From Bdellovibrionota bacterium (GTDB taxonomy: Bacteria > Bdellovibrionota > Bacteriovoracia > Bacteriovoracales > Bacteriovoracaceae): 9,791 bases of DNA. A program made the translations under genes and the position numbers. Of this stretch, positions 1 to 6,371 are shown in pieces. Where the stretch lies: assembly GCA_030836365.1 (NCBI GenBank), contig JAURQB010000215.1:1-9791 (forward strand), read 5' to 3'. Position 1 is the stretch's first letter. Each line of letters opens with the position of its first letter. The notes under the pieces were generated by a model, which did no database searches, was not told the origin of the DNA, and saw only the letters and a program-made list of their open reading frames with translations.

Positions 1-818
1 CCAAGGTGTTCTTGAGCTGCTTTTCTCATCGCATGATTAATGTCACCAACAGATGCTTCCTTACTCAAGGTAACAGTTAAATCAACCATTGAAACATTTG
101 GAGTTGGAACACGAACAGCGTAGCCATCAAGCTTTCCTTTTAACTCAGGGATAACAAGGGCGATTGATTTTGCCGCACCTGTTGAAGTTGGAATGATTGA
201 TGTCGCTGCAGCACGAGCACGTCTGAGGTCACTATGAGAGTGGTCAAGTAAACGTTGATCAGAAGTGTAGGCATGAACAGTTGTCATAAATCCATTTTTA
301 ATTCCAAAAGTATCATGAAGAACTTTTGCTACTGGTGCTAAACAGTTTGTTGTACAGCTCGCGTTTGAAACGATGTTGTGCTCACTTGCATTATATTCAT
401 TGTGGTTTATGCCCATAACAATCGTTTTATCGATGTCGCCACCAGGTGCGCAAAGAACAACTTTTTTTACTGTGCCTTGAATGTGTTTTCCCAGGTCTTC
501 TCTGTCTTTGAATTTTCCGGTCGCATCGATAACGATATCAACGTTAAACTCTGACCAGTTTATTTTTGCTGGGTCTCGTTCTGCGAAAAATCTAATTTGG
601 TGGTTATCGATTTGAAGAAAATCACCCTCCAATGCAACTTTGTGAGGAAGCGTATTATGAACGGAGTCATATTTAATCAGGTGCGTGTACGTTTTTGGAT
701 CTCCAGGGTTATTAATCGCAACGAGTTCGATCATATCAGAAGGAGAGGTGACCATTTGTCTGATAAGAGTACGACCAATTCTTCCAACGCCATTAATTCC
801 GACTTTTATTTTTGACAT
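1..818 (-). CDS. gap: Glyceraldehyde-3-phosphate dehydrogenase, phosphorylating (3' end outside the window)
   Basis: This glycolytic/gluconeogenic enzyme converts glyceraldehyde-3-phosphate, phosphate and NAD(P)+ to 1,3-bisphosphoglycerate in the cytoplasm. The frame gives 272 complete codons of roughly 335 expected and continues past base 1. The N-terminal Rossmann motif GINGVGRIGR is at residues 7-16. The catalytic motif SNASCTTNC carries Cys155, and the partner His182 lies in TTVHAYTSDQ; the 27-residue spacing is the same as Cys149-His176 of the Bacillus enzyme. DLRRARAAATSIIPTSTGAA and RVPTPNVS are also present. The ATG at 818 follows GGGAG (bases 827-831) with eight bases between. Residues aligning with Asp32, Leu187 and Pro188 of NAD-specific enzymes are Asn37, His193 and Ser194, which suggests relaxed or NADP-type coenzyme use (inference). 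It lies 110 bases from tatD and probably has its own promoter, although I could not identify a convincing one. Confidence 0.97.
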   Translation of the reverse strand, partial: MSKIKVGINGVGRIGRTLIRQMVTSPSDMIELVAINNPGDPKTYTHLIKYDSVHNTLPHKVALEGDFLQIDNHQIRFFAERDPAKINWSEFNVDIVIDATGKFKDREDLGKHIQGTVKKVVLCAPGGDIDKTIVMGINHNEYNASEHNIVSNASCTTNCLAPVAKVLHDTFGIKNGFMTTVHAYTSDQRLLDHSHSDLRRARAAATSIIPTSTGAAKSIALVIPELKGKLDGYAVRVPTPNVSMVDLTVTLSKEASVGDINHAMRKAAQEHL

Positions 819-865
819 AATAAATGCTCCCGATTGAGAAAAAAATTTGTGTCATAATGGCATAT

Positions 866-882
866 TATTCAGTAGTTGAATA
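866..882. repeat. Short inverted repeat upstream of gap
   Basis: TATTCA and TGAATA form a perfect 6-bp inverted repeat separated by five bases, within the 110-base gap between gap and tatD. The position, 48-64 bases before the gap start codon, would suit an operator or a weak leader hairpin. It is short and AT-rich, so chance is a real possibility. Confidence 0.25.
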
Positions 883-928
883 CACTTGTTTGTAAGAAAA
901 AGAGGCTTTTTAACTAGACGTGAGCTTG

Positions 929-1777
929 TTAATGGCCAAAAAAGCAATTCGTTGCGTTGGTCTCGATTTGCTCTAGGCATTGATTAATCGAAAGCTGCTT
1001 GATTTCTGCGATTTTCTCAACGACGAGAGGGATATAAGTCGAGTCATTTTGACGCCCTCGAAAAGGGTGAGGAGTCAAAAATGGGGCGTCCGTTTCCGCT
1101 AAAATTTGGTTTATTGGGGTCTGTGCTACGGCTTCTCGAACAAGGTCAGCATTTTTAAAAGTGATCATTCCGTTAAAGCCAAGAAAAAATCCGAGCTCAG
1201 ACGCCAATTTTCCAAGCTCAAGGCCGGAGGAGAAGCTATGAACTACGCCCTTTCTCTGCATTTTTGGAGCGTACTCTTTTAAAATAGTGGCCATGTCGTC
1301 GTCAGCATCTCTAGTGTGGATAACAACCGGTAGGTTAAGCTCAACGGCGAGCTCTTAATATTGCTTAAAAACGTTGATTTGAGTTTCTCGGGGGGAGAAA
1401 TCGTAGTAATAATCAAGCCCAATTTCACCAACCGCAACCAGATGCGTGGGATCTGTTTTGGCGACTTCACGAATATAGTCCAGGTCAGCCGGCCCAAAGC
1501 CTTTGGCCTCGTGAGGGTGAGTGCCTAGGGTGAAATATGTTTTCTCATACCTTGATTGAATTTCACGAACGCGATCAAAGTTTTTATTGGAGGTTGCGAT
1601 CGTTATCAGTCTCGATAAACCAATAGAGTCTAATTTCGCCCTCAACTCATCAAGGTTTATTTCTTTAAGCATGTCCAAGTGGCAATGAGTTTCTGTTATT
1701 GGGGAAATTAGCTTTCCATTCTCACTGATTGCGGATTGCTCTAAGTATTCATCAATTGTTTTTGGCTTTTTACTCAT
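929..1777 (-). pseudogene. tatD: TatD-family metal-dependent DNase, interrupted by one in-frame TAA
   Basis: TatD proteins are cytoplasmic TIM-barrel metallohydrolases with 3'-5' exonuclease activity. Reading from ATG 1777 gives a 282-position frame broken only at codon 141 (TAA, bases 1355-1357). The same frame continues directly as ELAVELNLPVVIHTRDA, so there is no frameshift. Expected metal ligands are present on both sides: His31 and His33 (THCHLD) and Glu118 (VGEIGLD) before the stop; His154 (VIHTRDA), His180 (VVHSFSSG) and Asp230 (AETDAPFLTP) after it. The stop sits where the family usually has a hydrophobic residue, so a TTA (Leu) to TAA change is the simplest history. The N-terminus has about 25 extra residues compared with typical TatD. 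It is the last gene of the leftward train, 17 bases after the VKOR-DsbA gene. It could be a recent nonsense mutation, a sequencing error or, less likely, readthrough. A restart at ATG 1294 would lack four of the six ligands. Confidence 0.88.
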
Positions 1778-1794
1778 CGGTGCGCTCGGTTAAC

Positions 1795-2931
1795 TTATTT
1801 TTTAGATTGAGCTAGCACCTCATCCATTAACATGTAAAGCTGATTAAGTGGAAGAGCTCCTTCAATTTTGACGTTGTTAAGAAAAAATGTCGGTGTTGAT
1901 TTGACTAAATAATCATTACCCTGAGAGACAATTTTTGTTACTTGTTTTCTGGTTTCAGGATCATTGTAGCAATCAGTAACCCCATATTCTTTGGCCTGTG
2001 CTTCAATCCATTCATCAGATAAATCACCTTGGTTATCAAAGATAAGATCATGAGTTTCAAGAAATTTGTCTCGTGTGCAGTAAGTAAAGTACGCCGCCTT
2101 ACACGCAAGAGGATGCAAGTTACGAGTCATTTTGGAATTACATGCAGGGTCCAGCGGGTAGAAAAAGTAATCAATATTTAGATTTTCTTTATAGCGCTTC
2201 ATTAATGGGTGAACCATTTTAGACAGGGCTTTGCAGGCAGGACATTGAAAGTCACTGAAGATGATCATTTGAATTGGAGCGTCTTTAAAGCTTGCGCCAT
2301 TTCTGGTGATAAAAAAGTCCGGCTTATACACAGGATCCTCGCTTCGGGCGAGAGAGTTATATTGTTTAATAAGACTATCTTTAATCGATGCTTGGTCCTT
2401 TTGTTTACCGGCATAAACAAAATGGCCGATGGTAATGGCCATTAAAAAAATAATTGAAATACTGGCAAATGAGGGTAAATGAAAAGATCGATCATTTGTA
2501 TTTTTATAGAATAAAAAAAGTGTTGCACCACTGAGTACATAGTAAACGGTACAAAACGGACAAAGAGTGCCAAGAGCGACTAAGGAATAGATGAAAAGAG
2601 CGAGGCATCCAATAAAATTAATCGCACCAAAAGCCAGTATACTCGAGTCAGCTATAATTGTTGTGGTGACGCCGAGGAGAAAAACAAAACCCGTAATTAA
2701 ACCAAGAAGAGAAATAGGGGCGCCGAAAATATTAGATAGAGGAGAGTTTGTGGCCGCGTCGCAATTTAAAAAACTACTTATGTCACAGAGGCCTCCAGCT
2801 CCGATACCCTGTGGGAAGTGAACGTGATAAAAATGTTGGGTTAGATAAATGGAAACTCCAACCATGGCAAGGGCCAAAAATCCTGTTATAAATTTAATAT
2901 TAAAACTTGATTGCTCAAATCTTTCGTTCAC
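1795..2931 (-). CDS. Vitamin K epoxide reductase (VKOR) fused to a periplasmic DsbA-like thioredoxin domain
   Basis: This is a one-protein disulphide-forming machine. The VKOR part passes electrons from a DsbA-like domain to quinone in the cytoplasmic membrane, replacing or adding to a DsbB/DsbA pair. Residues 1-175 hold about five membrane segments (near 14-31, 67-90, 95-120, 123-142 and 155-174). They carry the loop cysteines Cys49 and Cys57 and the membrane CxxC Cys124-Pro-Phe-Cys127. Residues about 203-375 form the thioredoxin/DsbA fold, with CPAC at Cys230-Cys233 (FSDFQCPACK) and the cis-proline motif STPTFF (Pro347). Cys264, Cys277, Cys285 and Cys321 are additional and may form structural disulphides. 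The length of 378 residues looks complete. The start is GTG at 2931, chosen because AAGGAT (2938-2943) lies at good spacing. It follows pgeF by 46 bases and precedes tatD by 17. Confidence 0.93.
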   Translation of the reverse strand: MNERFEQSSFNIKFITGFLALAMVGVSIYLTQHFYHVHFPQGIGAGGLCDISSFLNCDAATNSPLSNIFGAPISLLGLITGFVFLLGVTTTIIADSSILAFGAINFIGCLALFIYSLVALGTLCPFCTVYYVLSGATLFLFYKNTNDRSFHLPSFASISIIFLMAITIGHFVYAGKQKDQASIKDSLIKQYNSLARSEDPVYKPDFFITRNGASFKDAPIQMIIFSDFQCPACKALSKMVHPLMKRYKENLNIDYFFYPLDPACNSKMTRNLHPLACKAAYFTYCTRDKFLETHDLIFDNQGDLSDEWIEAQAKEYGVTDCYNDPETRKQVTKIVSQGNDYLVKSTPTFFLNNVKIEGALPLNQLYMLMDEVLAQSKK

Positions 2932-2937
2932 GGAAAA

Positions 2938-2943
2938 ATCCTT
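2938..2943 (-). promoter_or_regulatory. Ribosome binding site supporting the GTG start of the VKOR-DsbA gene
   Basis: On the minus strand AAGGAT lies six bases before the GTG at 2931. No in-frame ATG competes near the protein start, so this site supports the non-ATG start. Confidence 0.6.
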
Positions 2944-2977
2944 CGTTATAAATTAATTAATAAAATGGTAGCGGATA

Positions 2978-3568
2978 TTATCTTTTTTGAAAAATAGTAA
3001 AATTGCGCTTTGTTGTTTTATTGCGTCTATAGCTATGCCAATGTGATTGGCATAATGTGCACTCAGTGGACATTTTTAAGTTTGCGTCTGGAAAATGCTC
3101 ATTAAGCTGGTCTTGAACAAGAGACTTAATGCTGAAGGTTTGTTTGTTTTTTTGGTTCTTAAAATATTCTTTCGACTCCGGAAATTCTTGATGAAAGTCT
3201 TCGCTTACTTCAAAGCAGTTATCGCAAATGGAAGGCCCAGTAATAATAGTGTGAGGATTTACCGCCTTAATTTTTTCATCAAGATGAATCAAGGATTGAA
3301 TTCCTCGCCAACCAGCATGAACAAGTGCCGCTTCTTTTTCACCTTGATAATAAATGGGGGTGCAGTCAGCTGTTCTAATCGCAATAGAAAATTCTGTTTC
3401 TAGCGGAAAAATGATTCCATCTTCACCTTTGGGGTTCTCTCCGCAGGTCGCGGGGGTGCATATCGTTGCGGAGTGAGTCTGATTAAGCTCAAGAAGTTGA
3501 GTTTTTAGTCTTTCGTTTTGACAAGAGACTAAGCACAGCTTGTCTTCGTATAGGGTTATGGAGTTCAT
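2978..3568 (-). CDS. pgeF: Laccase-domain / peptidoglycan editing factor, PgeF (YfiH/YlmD) family, short N-terminus
   Basis: Members of this family are cytoplasmic zinc enzymes. In E. coli PgeF removes wrongly built UDP-MurNAc-L-Ser; other members act as purine nucleoside phosphorylases or were reported as polyphenol oxidases. Recognisable motifs are QTH (His32), RTADCTP (Cys69), VHAGWRG (His84), TGPSICDNCFEV (residues 110-121) and the C-terminal ECTLC...SYRRN block (169-183). The three likely zinc ligands His32, Cys69 and His84 are spaced as in E. coli YfiH. The protein is 196 residues, whereas family members are usually about 240; the missing part is the N-terminal region carrying the usual R-GG-S...SLNL segment. 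The start cannot move upstream because the codon before ATG 3568 is TAA in the same frame. The rluD-pgeF order, five bases apart here, matches E. coli rluD-yfiH. Translation may be coupled, as no strong ribosome binding site is visible. Confidence 0.9.
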   Translation of the reverse strand: MNSITLYEDKLCLVSCQNERLKTQLLELNQTHSATICTPATCGENPKGEDGIIFPLETEFSIAIRTADCTPIYYQGEKEAALVHAGWRGIQSLIHLDEKIKAVNPHTIITGPSICDNCFEVSEDFHQEFPESKEYFKNQKNKQTFSIKSLVQDQLNEHFPDANLKMSTECTLCQSHWHSYRRNKTTKRNFTIFQKR

Positions 3569-3573
3569 TTAAA

Positions 3574-4566
3574 CTAATAACTCTCTTCTGGTTTCTCTTT
3601 TAGGTTTTGAAGAAGCTCAAGCATGTCAGAAAAATACGTTGGCGCCTCTTGCTCAAAAAGAAGTTCTTCTTTGGTCACTGGGTGAATAAAGCCAAGTGTT
3701 CTTGCGTGAAGTAACGGGTGAGGATACTCATTAACTTCTGCAAACGGTAGCTGCTTTTTTAAGCGCATTAAGTCTTGTGCTGGATTTCCGTAAAGAGGAT
3801 CGAGCATAATGGGAACTTTCACCAAGGTATTTAGGTGCACTCGAATTTGGTGAGTGCGTCCTGTTTCAAGCGTGCACTCGACATGGTGAAAAGGTCCATA
3901 GCTTGCCAGGCGCTTATAATGGGTAATGGCGTGCCTTCCGTTTCGAACATTGGCGGCCATTTTGAGCCTATTTTGGGGGTGGCGCCCGATTGAGGATTCA
4001 ATCGTGCCATGAATCGGAATTGATTTTCCCACACAGATCGCCTCATACTTCCGAGTGATGTCATGTTCAGCAAACAAGGCAGAGAGGCCATCAAAAGCTT
4101 CCTGGGTTTTTGCCGTAACCATCAAGCCTGTCGTGCCCTTGTCCAGTCGGTGGACAATTCCAGGGCGCAACATGTTACCAACACCTTGAATTTTTGAAAA
4201 GTGAAAGAGAAGAGCATTTACCAAGGTACCCGTGTAGTTTCCGGGGGCGGGGTGAACCACTAGTCCAGCGGGTTTATTAATAATAATGAGATGATCATCT
4301 TCAAAAACAATTTCGAGAGGAATATCTTCGGCCACGGCGTCCATCGGTTCAACTGGCGGGACTTTGATTTGAATTGTTGTTCCTAGTTTTGGTAGCTTTT
4401 TTAGTTCAATTTTTTCAGCGCAGGTGACCAAGCCTTTTTTAAATAAGTCTTTAAGAGTCGTTCGCGAAATGTCTTCATAGTGGTGGGACAAACACTGGTC
4501 TAGTCGTTTGAAGGACTGAACGTCTTCTTCCGAGATAATCAACTCTCGTAATTCAAATTCACTCAT
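3574..4566 (-). CDS. rluD: RluD-type 23S rRNA pseudouridine synthase (RluA family)
   Basis: This enzyme isomerises uridines to pseudouridine in 23S rRNA; RluD of E. coli modifies helix 69 (positions 1911, 1915, 1917) and aids subunit assembly. The N-terminus has an S4-type RNA-binding domain (about residues 20-70, RLDQCLSHHYEDISRTTLKD). The catalytic motif is RPGIVHRLDKGTTGLMV with the nucleophile Asp142. INKPAGLVVHPAPGN (96-110), TRKYEAICVG (171-180) and GRTHQIRVHL (236-245) complete the RluA-family signature. Its 330 residues are close to E. coli RluD (326 residues, Asp139). The specific RluD assignment rests on the S4 domain, the length and the pgeF neighbour; RluC is a less likely alternative. 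ATG 4566 has only a weak AGG six bases upstream. It follows the J-like/HTH gene by 18 bases and precedes pgeF by five. Confidence 0.95.
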   Translation of the reverse strand: MSEFELRELIISEEDVQSFKRLDQCLSHHYEDISRTTLKDLFKKGLVTCAEKIELKKLPKLGTTIQIKVPPVEPMDAVAEDIPLEIVFEDDHLIIINKPAGLVVHPAPGNYTGTLVNALLFHFSKIQGVGNMLRPGIVHRLDKGTTGLMVTAKTQEAFDGLSALFAEHDITRKYEAICVGKSIPIHGTIESSIGRHPQNRLKMAANVRNGRHAITHYKRLASYGPFHHVECTLETGRTHQIRVHLNTLVKVPIMLDPLYGNPAQDLMRLKKQLPFAEVNEYPHPLLHARTLGFIHPVTKEELLFEQEAPTYFSDMLELLQNLKEKPEESY

Positions 4567-4584
4567 AAATTGCCTGCTGCTTAG

Positions 4585-5301
4585 TTAAACGTTTTCTTGC
4601 TTCTTCTTTAACTGATGCATATAGGATGAGGCAACTAATTCTGGATTTAATTTAAGACATTTAGCATATTGATACACAAAACCTCTTACATAGACCGTTG
4701 CCGGCAAAGGATCTGTGTTTTCTGCTTCAATATTTTTGATGTTTGTTTTAGAAATCCGAGTCATTTCAGACATTTTTTCAACCGAGACCTTTTTGTACTC
4801 TCTTATCTCTTTTAAGAACTCACCGCTAAACAATGTCGCGTCTCTGATATTTTTCTCAAAGGTTTCATCAATATCAAAGTCAAGTTGGTATTTGTTGTTT
4901 TCAATTAGCTTTTTAATCGATTGTTTTTCGAAACCGTCTGGAGCGGGTTTTGCTTTAATTGTTTCAGTAGCAGGAGCTTGTTCAGTTCTTATCGTAAAAC
5001 CCTCCGGGCGGTTAAAATTTTTTGAATTTGGGTCAAGTGAATCAAGATTATTGATTCCGTTTTCCTGTCGGTCATAGGCTTGTCTGGTATCGGCGTTGCT
5101 CAGAATACGAAATGCCTCTTCAATTTGGCTCAGAGTATCCTCTCTTTCATTACCGCTTACCATTCCATAGAGCGCCGGATTTTCTTCTGAGTAAGTGCTT
5201 TTTGCGCGTGCGTAAGATTCCTTAATCTCATCGATGGTTGCGTCTTTATTTAGGTCGAGTATTTCATAAAAAGATTTTTTTGAATTGGCCTGATTAAACA
5301 T
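4585..5301 (-). CDS. J-like domain protein lacking HPD, with C-terminal RodZ-type helix-turn-helix
   Basis: The function is unknown. Residues about 10-78 look like a DnaJ domain: SFYEILDLNKDATIDEIKES at the start and EEAFRILSNADTRQAYDRQ at the end. The HPD tripeptide that J-proteins use to stimulate Hsp70 is absent; the loop reads TYSEENPALYG (residues 36-46). Residues 79-158 are a polar linker. Residues about 159-229 match the HTH_25/RodZ-type HTH, with GEFLKEIREYKKVSVEKMSE, a recognition-helix region TRISKTNIKNIEAEN and the diagnostic LPATVYVRGFVYQYAKCLKL. Unlike RodZ there is no membrane segment, and the protein ends just after this domain. It starts 15 bases after the ATPase gene and precedes rluD by 18 bases. 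I recall similar two-domain proteins next to MinD-like ATPases in delta-proteobacteria. A DNA-binding or protein-scaffold role is inference; Hsp70 co-chaperone activity is unlikely. Confidence 0.88.
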   Translation of the reverse strand: MFNQANSKKSFYEILDLNKDATIDEIKESYARAKSTYSEENPALYGMVSGNEREDTLSQIEEAFRILSNADTRQAYDRQENGINNLDSLDPNSKNFNRPEGFTIRTEQAPATETIKAKPAPDGFEKQSIKKLIENNKYQLDFDIDETFEKNIRDATLFSGEFLKEIREYKKVSVEKMSEMTRISKTNIKNIEAENTDPLPATVYVRGFVYQYAKCLKLNPELVASSYMHQLKKKQENV

Positions 5302-5316
5302 TCAACATCTACCTGG

Positions 5317-6279
5317 TTAATTAGTTAATTTATTAACGATATTTTCAAAATTACTTGTAAGGATTGAATTTGGAAATTCTGTGAGTAGTGGCTTTCTTTT
5401 TTTCACTGATTGCCAAACTGACTGATCATAGTCGAGGTAGCCAATGTAATCGAGATTAAACCCAAAATATTTTTTACAAATAAGTTTCATCGAAAAACCA
5501 ATATCAATATCAGATTGAGTTCTTACTTGGTTGATAATGAGCTTAGGGGCGAAGTCGTTTATTTCGCGTGCGAGAATTTTTTGAATATGAGGGTTGGTCT
5601 GAGCAAGTTTTTGTAATGCATCCGCAGGTGAAATGTTTTCATTCATTTTAGCATTCATGGCACGATCAATAAGATGATTAACCTCAATCAATTCTTCGCA
5701 AAGTTTTAATTTGCGATGAAAAACGGATTTAATAAACCTATACGTATTTTCAATAGCTGTTGGCTCTGGAAGTGTCGTCATAATGCCTTTGTCGGCCGCA
5801 ATAAAGAAATCCAGAGTGTTTAATGTTGTCCCTGCGCCAAGATCAAGAATAATATAATCCGCATCAATTTCTTCGAGGTGGTTCAGAATTTTTGCCTTCT
5901 GCATTTGCTTCATATTGGCCATGCCAAATTCATCTTGAGCGCCACTAATAATGCTGAGATTTTTAATTGGTGTTGGTGTTAAGAGGTCTTGAAAGTGAGA
6001 AACTTTTCGATTGAGAAAATCACTTAAAGAGGCTTCGGGAATGTTGGTTCCCAAACAAGTGTGAAGGTTCGCTCCACCCAAGTCCAAGTCGATACTAACG
6101 ACTCTTTTTCCCATTAGAGCAAGGCATATAGAAATATTCGCGGTTGTGAGGCTTTTTCCCACACCACCCTTTCCGCCACCAATGGCCCAAATTTCTTTTT
6201 TGGGTGCCGCAAATAGCTTATGGTTGAATGCTTGATTTTCATCGTCTTCGGCGTAAATATTCGCCAATGTTGAGCTCAT
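5317..6279 (-). CDS. MinD/ParA/FlhG-type deviant Walker ATPase
   Basis: This is a cytoplasmic ATPase of the MinD/ParA (SIMIBI) class, which dimerise on ATP and position other cell components. The deviant Walker A motif GGGKGGVGKS is at residues 34-43 (signature Lys37, P-loop Lys42). Walker A' is SIDLDLGGANLHTCLG (Asp64, Asp66) and Walker B is YIILDLGAGT (Asp146). The C-terminal GYLDYDQSVWQSVKKRKPLL resembles FlhG. A helical insertion of roughly 50-60 residues (about 185-243) separates the core from KLIINQVRTQSDIDIGFS and is not typical of MinD. No MinD-like membrane-targeting helix is evident. I chose ATG 6279 over the in-frame ATG at 6300 because a near-perfect ribosome binding site lies between them; the protein is then 320 residues. 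It is the first gene of the leftward operon. Its partner is probably the J-like/HTH protein downstream. A flagellar role (FlhG) is possible, but no flagellar genes are nearby. Confidence 0.9.
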   Translation of the reverse strand: MSSTLANIYAEDDENQAFNHKLFAAPKKEIWAIGGGKGGVGKSLTTANISICLALMGKRVVSIDLDLGGANLHTCLGTNIPEASLSDFLNRKVSHFQDLLTPTPIKNLSIISGAQDEFGMANMKQMQKAKILNHLEEIDADYIILDLGAGTTLNTLDFFIAADKGIMTTLPEPTAIENTYRFIKSVFHRKLKLCEELIEVNHLIDRAMNAKMNENISPADALQKLAQTNPHIQKILAREINDFAPKLIINQVRTQSDIDIGFSMKLICKKYFGFNLDYIGYLDYDQSVWQSVKKRKPLLTEFPNSILTSNFENIVNKLTN

Positions 6280-6285
6280 TTTTTT

Positions 6286-6293
6286 CTCCTTCC
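6286..6293 (-). promoter_or_regulatory. Strong ribosome binding site that fixes the ATPase start
   Basis: On the minus strand GGAAGGAG lies six bases before ATG 6279. It falls inside the frame that would be used from the upstream ATG at 6300, which has no comparable site, so 6279 is the better start. Confidence 0.8.
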
Positions 6294-6316
6294 CATCCAT
6301 GGGATTGGCAAAGAAT

Positions 6317-6346
6317 ATTATAAATAAATATTATTAAAATTGTAAG
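6317..6346 (-). promoter_or_regulatory. Sigma70-like promoter of the leftward operon
   Basis: On the minus strand a perfect TATAAT (-10, bases 6317-6322) is preceded by TTACAA with a 17-base spacer (6340-6345), or CTTACA with 18 (6341-6346, four of six consensus bases). Transcription would begin about 30 bases before the ATPase start codon, giving a short leader. The region is AT-rich, so the weaker -35 may be partly fortuitous. Confidence 0.55.
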
Positions 6347-6368
6347 TATTTAAAATTCCGTATAGAAT
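6340..6368 (+). promoter_or_regulatory. Sigma70-like promoter for the rightward genes, overlapping the leftward promoter
   Basis: TTGTAA (6340-6345, four of six -35 consensus bases) and TAGAAT (6363-6368, five of six -10 bases) are separated by exactly 17 bases. The -35 hexamer is the complement of the one proposed for the leftward operon. Transcription would start near 6375, leaving a leader of about 80 bases before the kinase-family gene. Confidence 0.45.
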
Positions 6369-6371
6369 TAG

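Noticed and set aside
597..815. Plus-strand open frame of 72 codons
   Set aside because: It is antisense to the N-terminal Rossmann region of gap and shows no protein features.
897..911. AAAAAG-AGG-CTTTTT as an intrinsic terminator between tatD and gap
   Set aside because: The stem has one G-C pair and a three-base loop, too weak to call a terminator.
929..1294. Distal tatD part as an independent gene from ATG 1294
   Set aside because: No ribosome binding site precedes it, and the sequence just upstream (bases 1295-1354) encodes conserved TatD residues including the ligand His154.
1279..1497. Minus-strand open frame of 72 codons bridging the tatD interruption
   Set aside because: It is in a different frame from both tatD halves and its translation has no TatD motifs. 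The two halves join in one frame, so no frameshift is needed.
3095..3403. Plus-strand open frame of 102 codons
   Set aside because: It is antisense to pgeF, whose zinc motifs are clear; no ribosome binding site or recognisable motif.
4715..5077. Plus-strand open frame of 120 codons
   Set aside because: It is antisense to the J-like/HTH gene, which has recognisable domains; the translation is low-complexity hydrophobic sequence with no family match.
6280..6300. ATPase start at the upstream ATG (6300)
   Set aside because: The GGAAGGAG within this stretch is positioned for ATG 6279; the upstream ATG has no such site.
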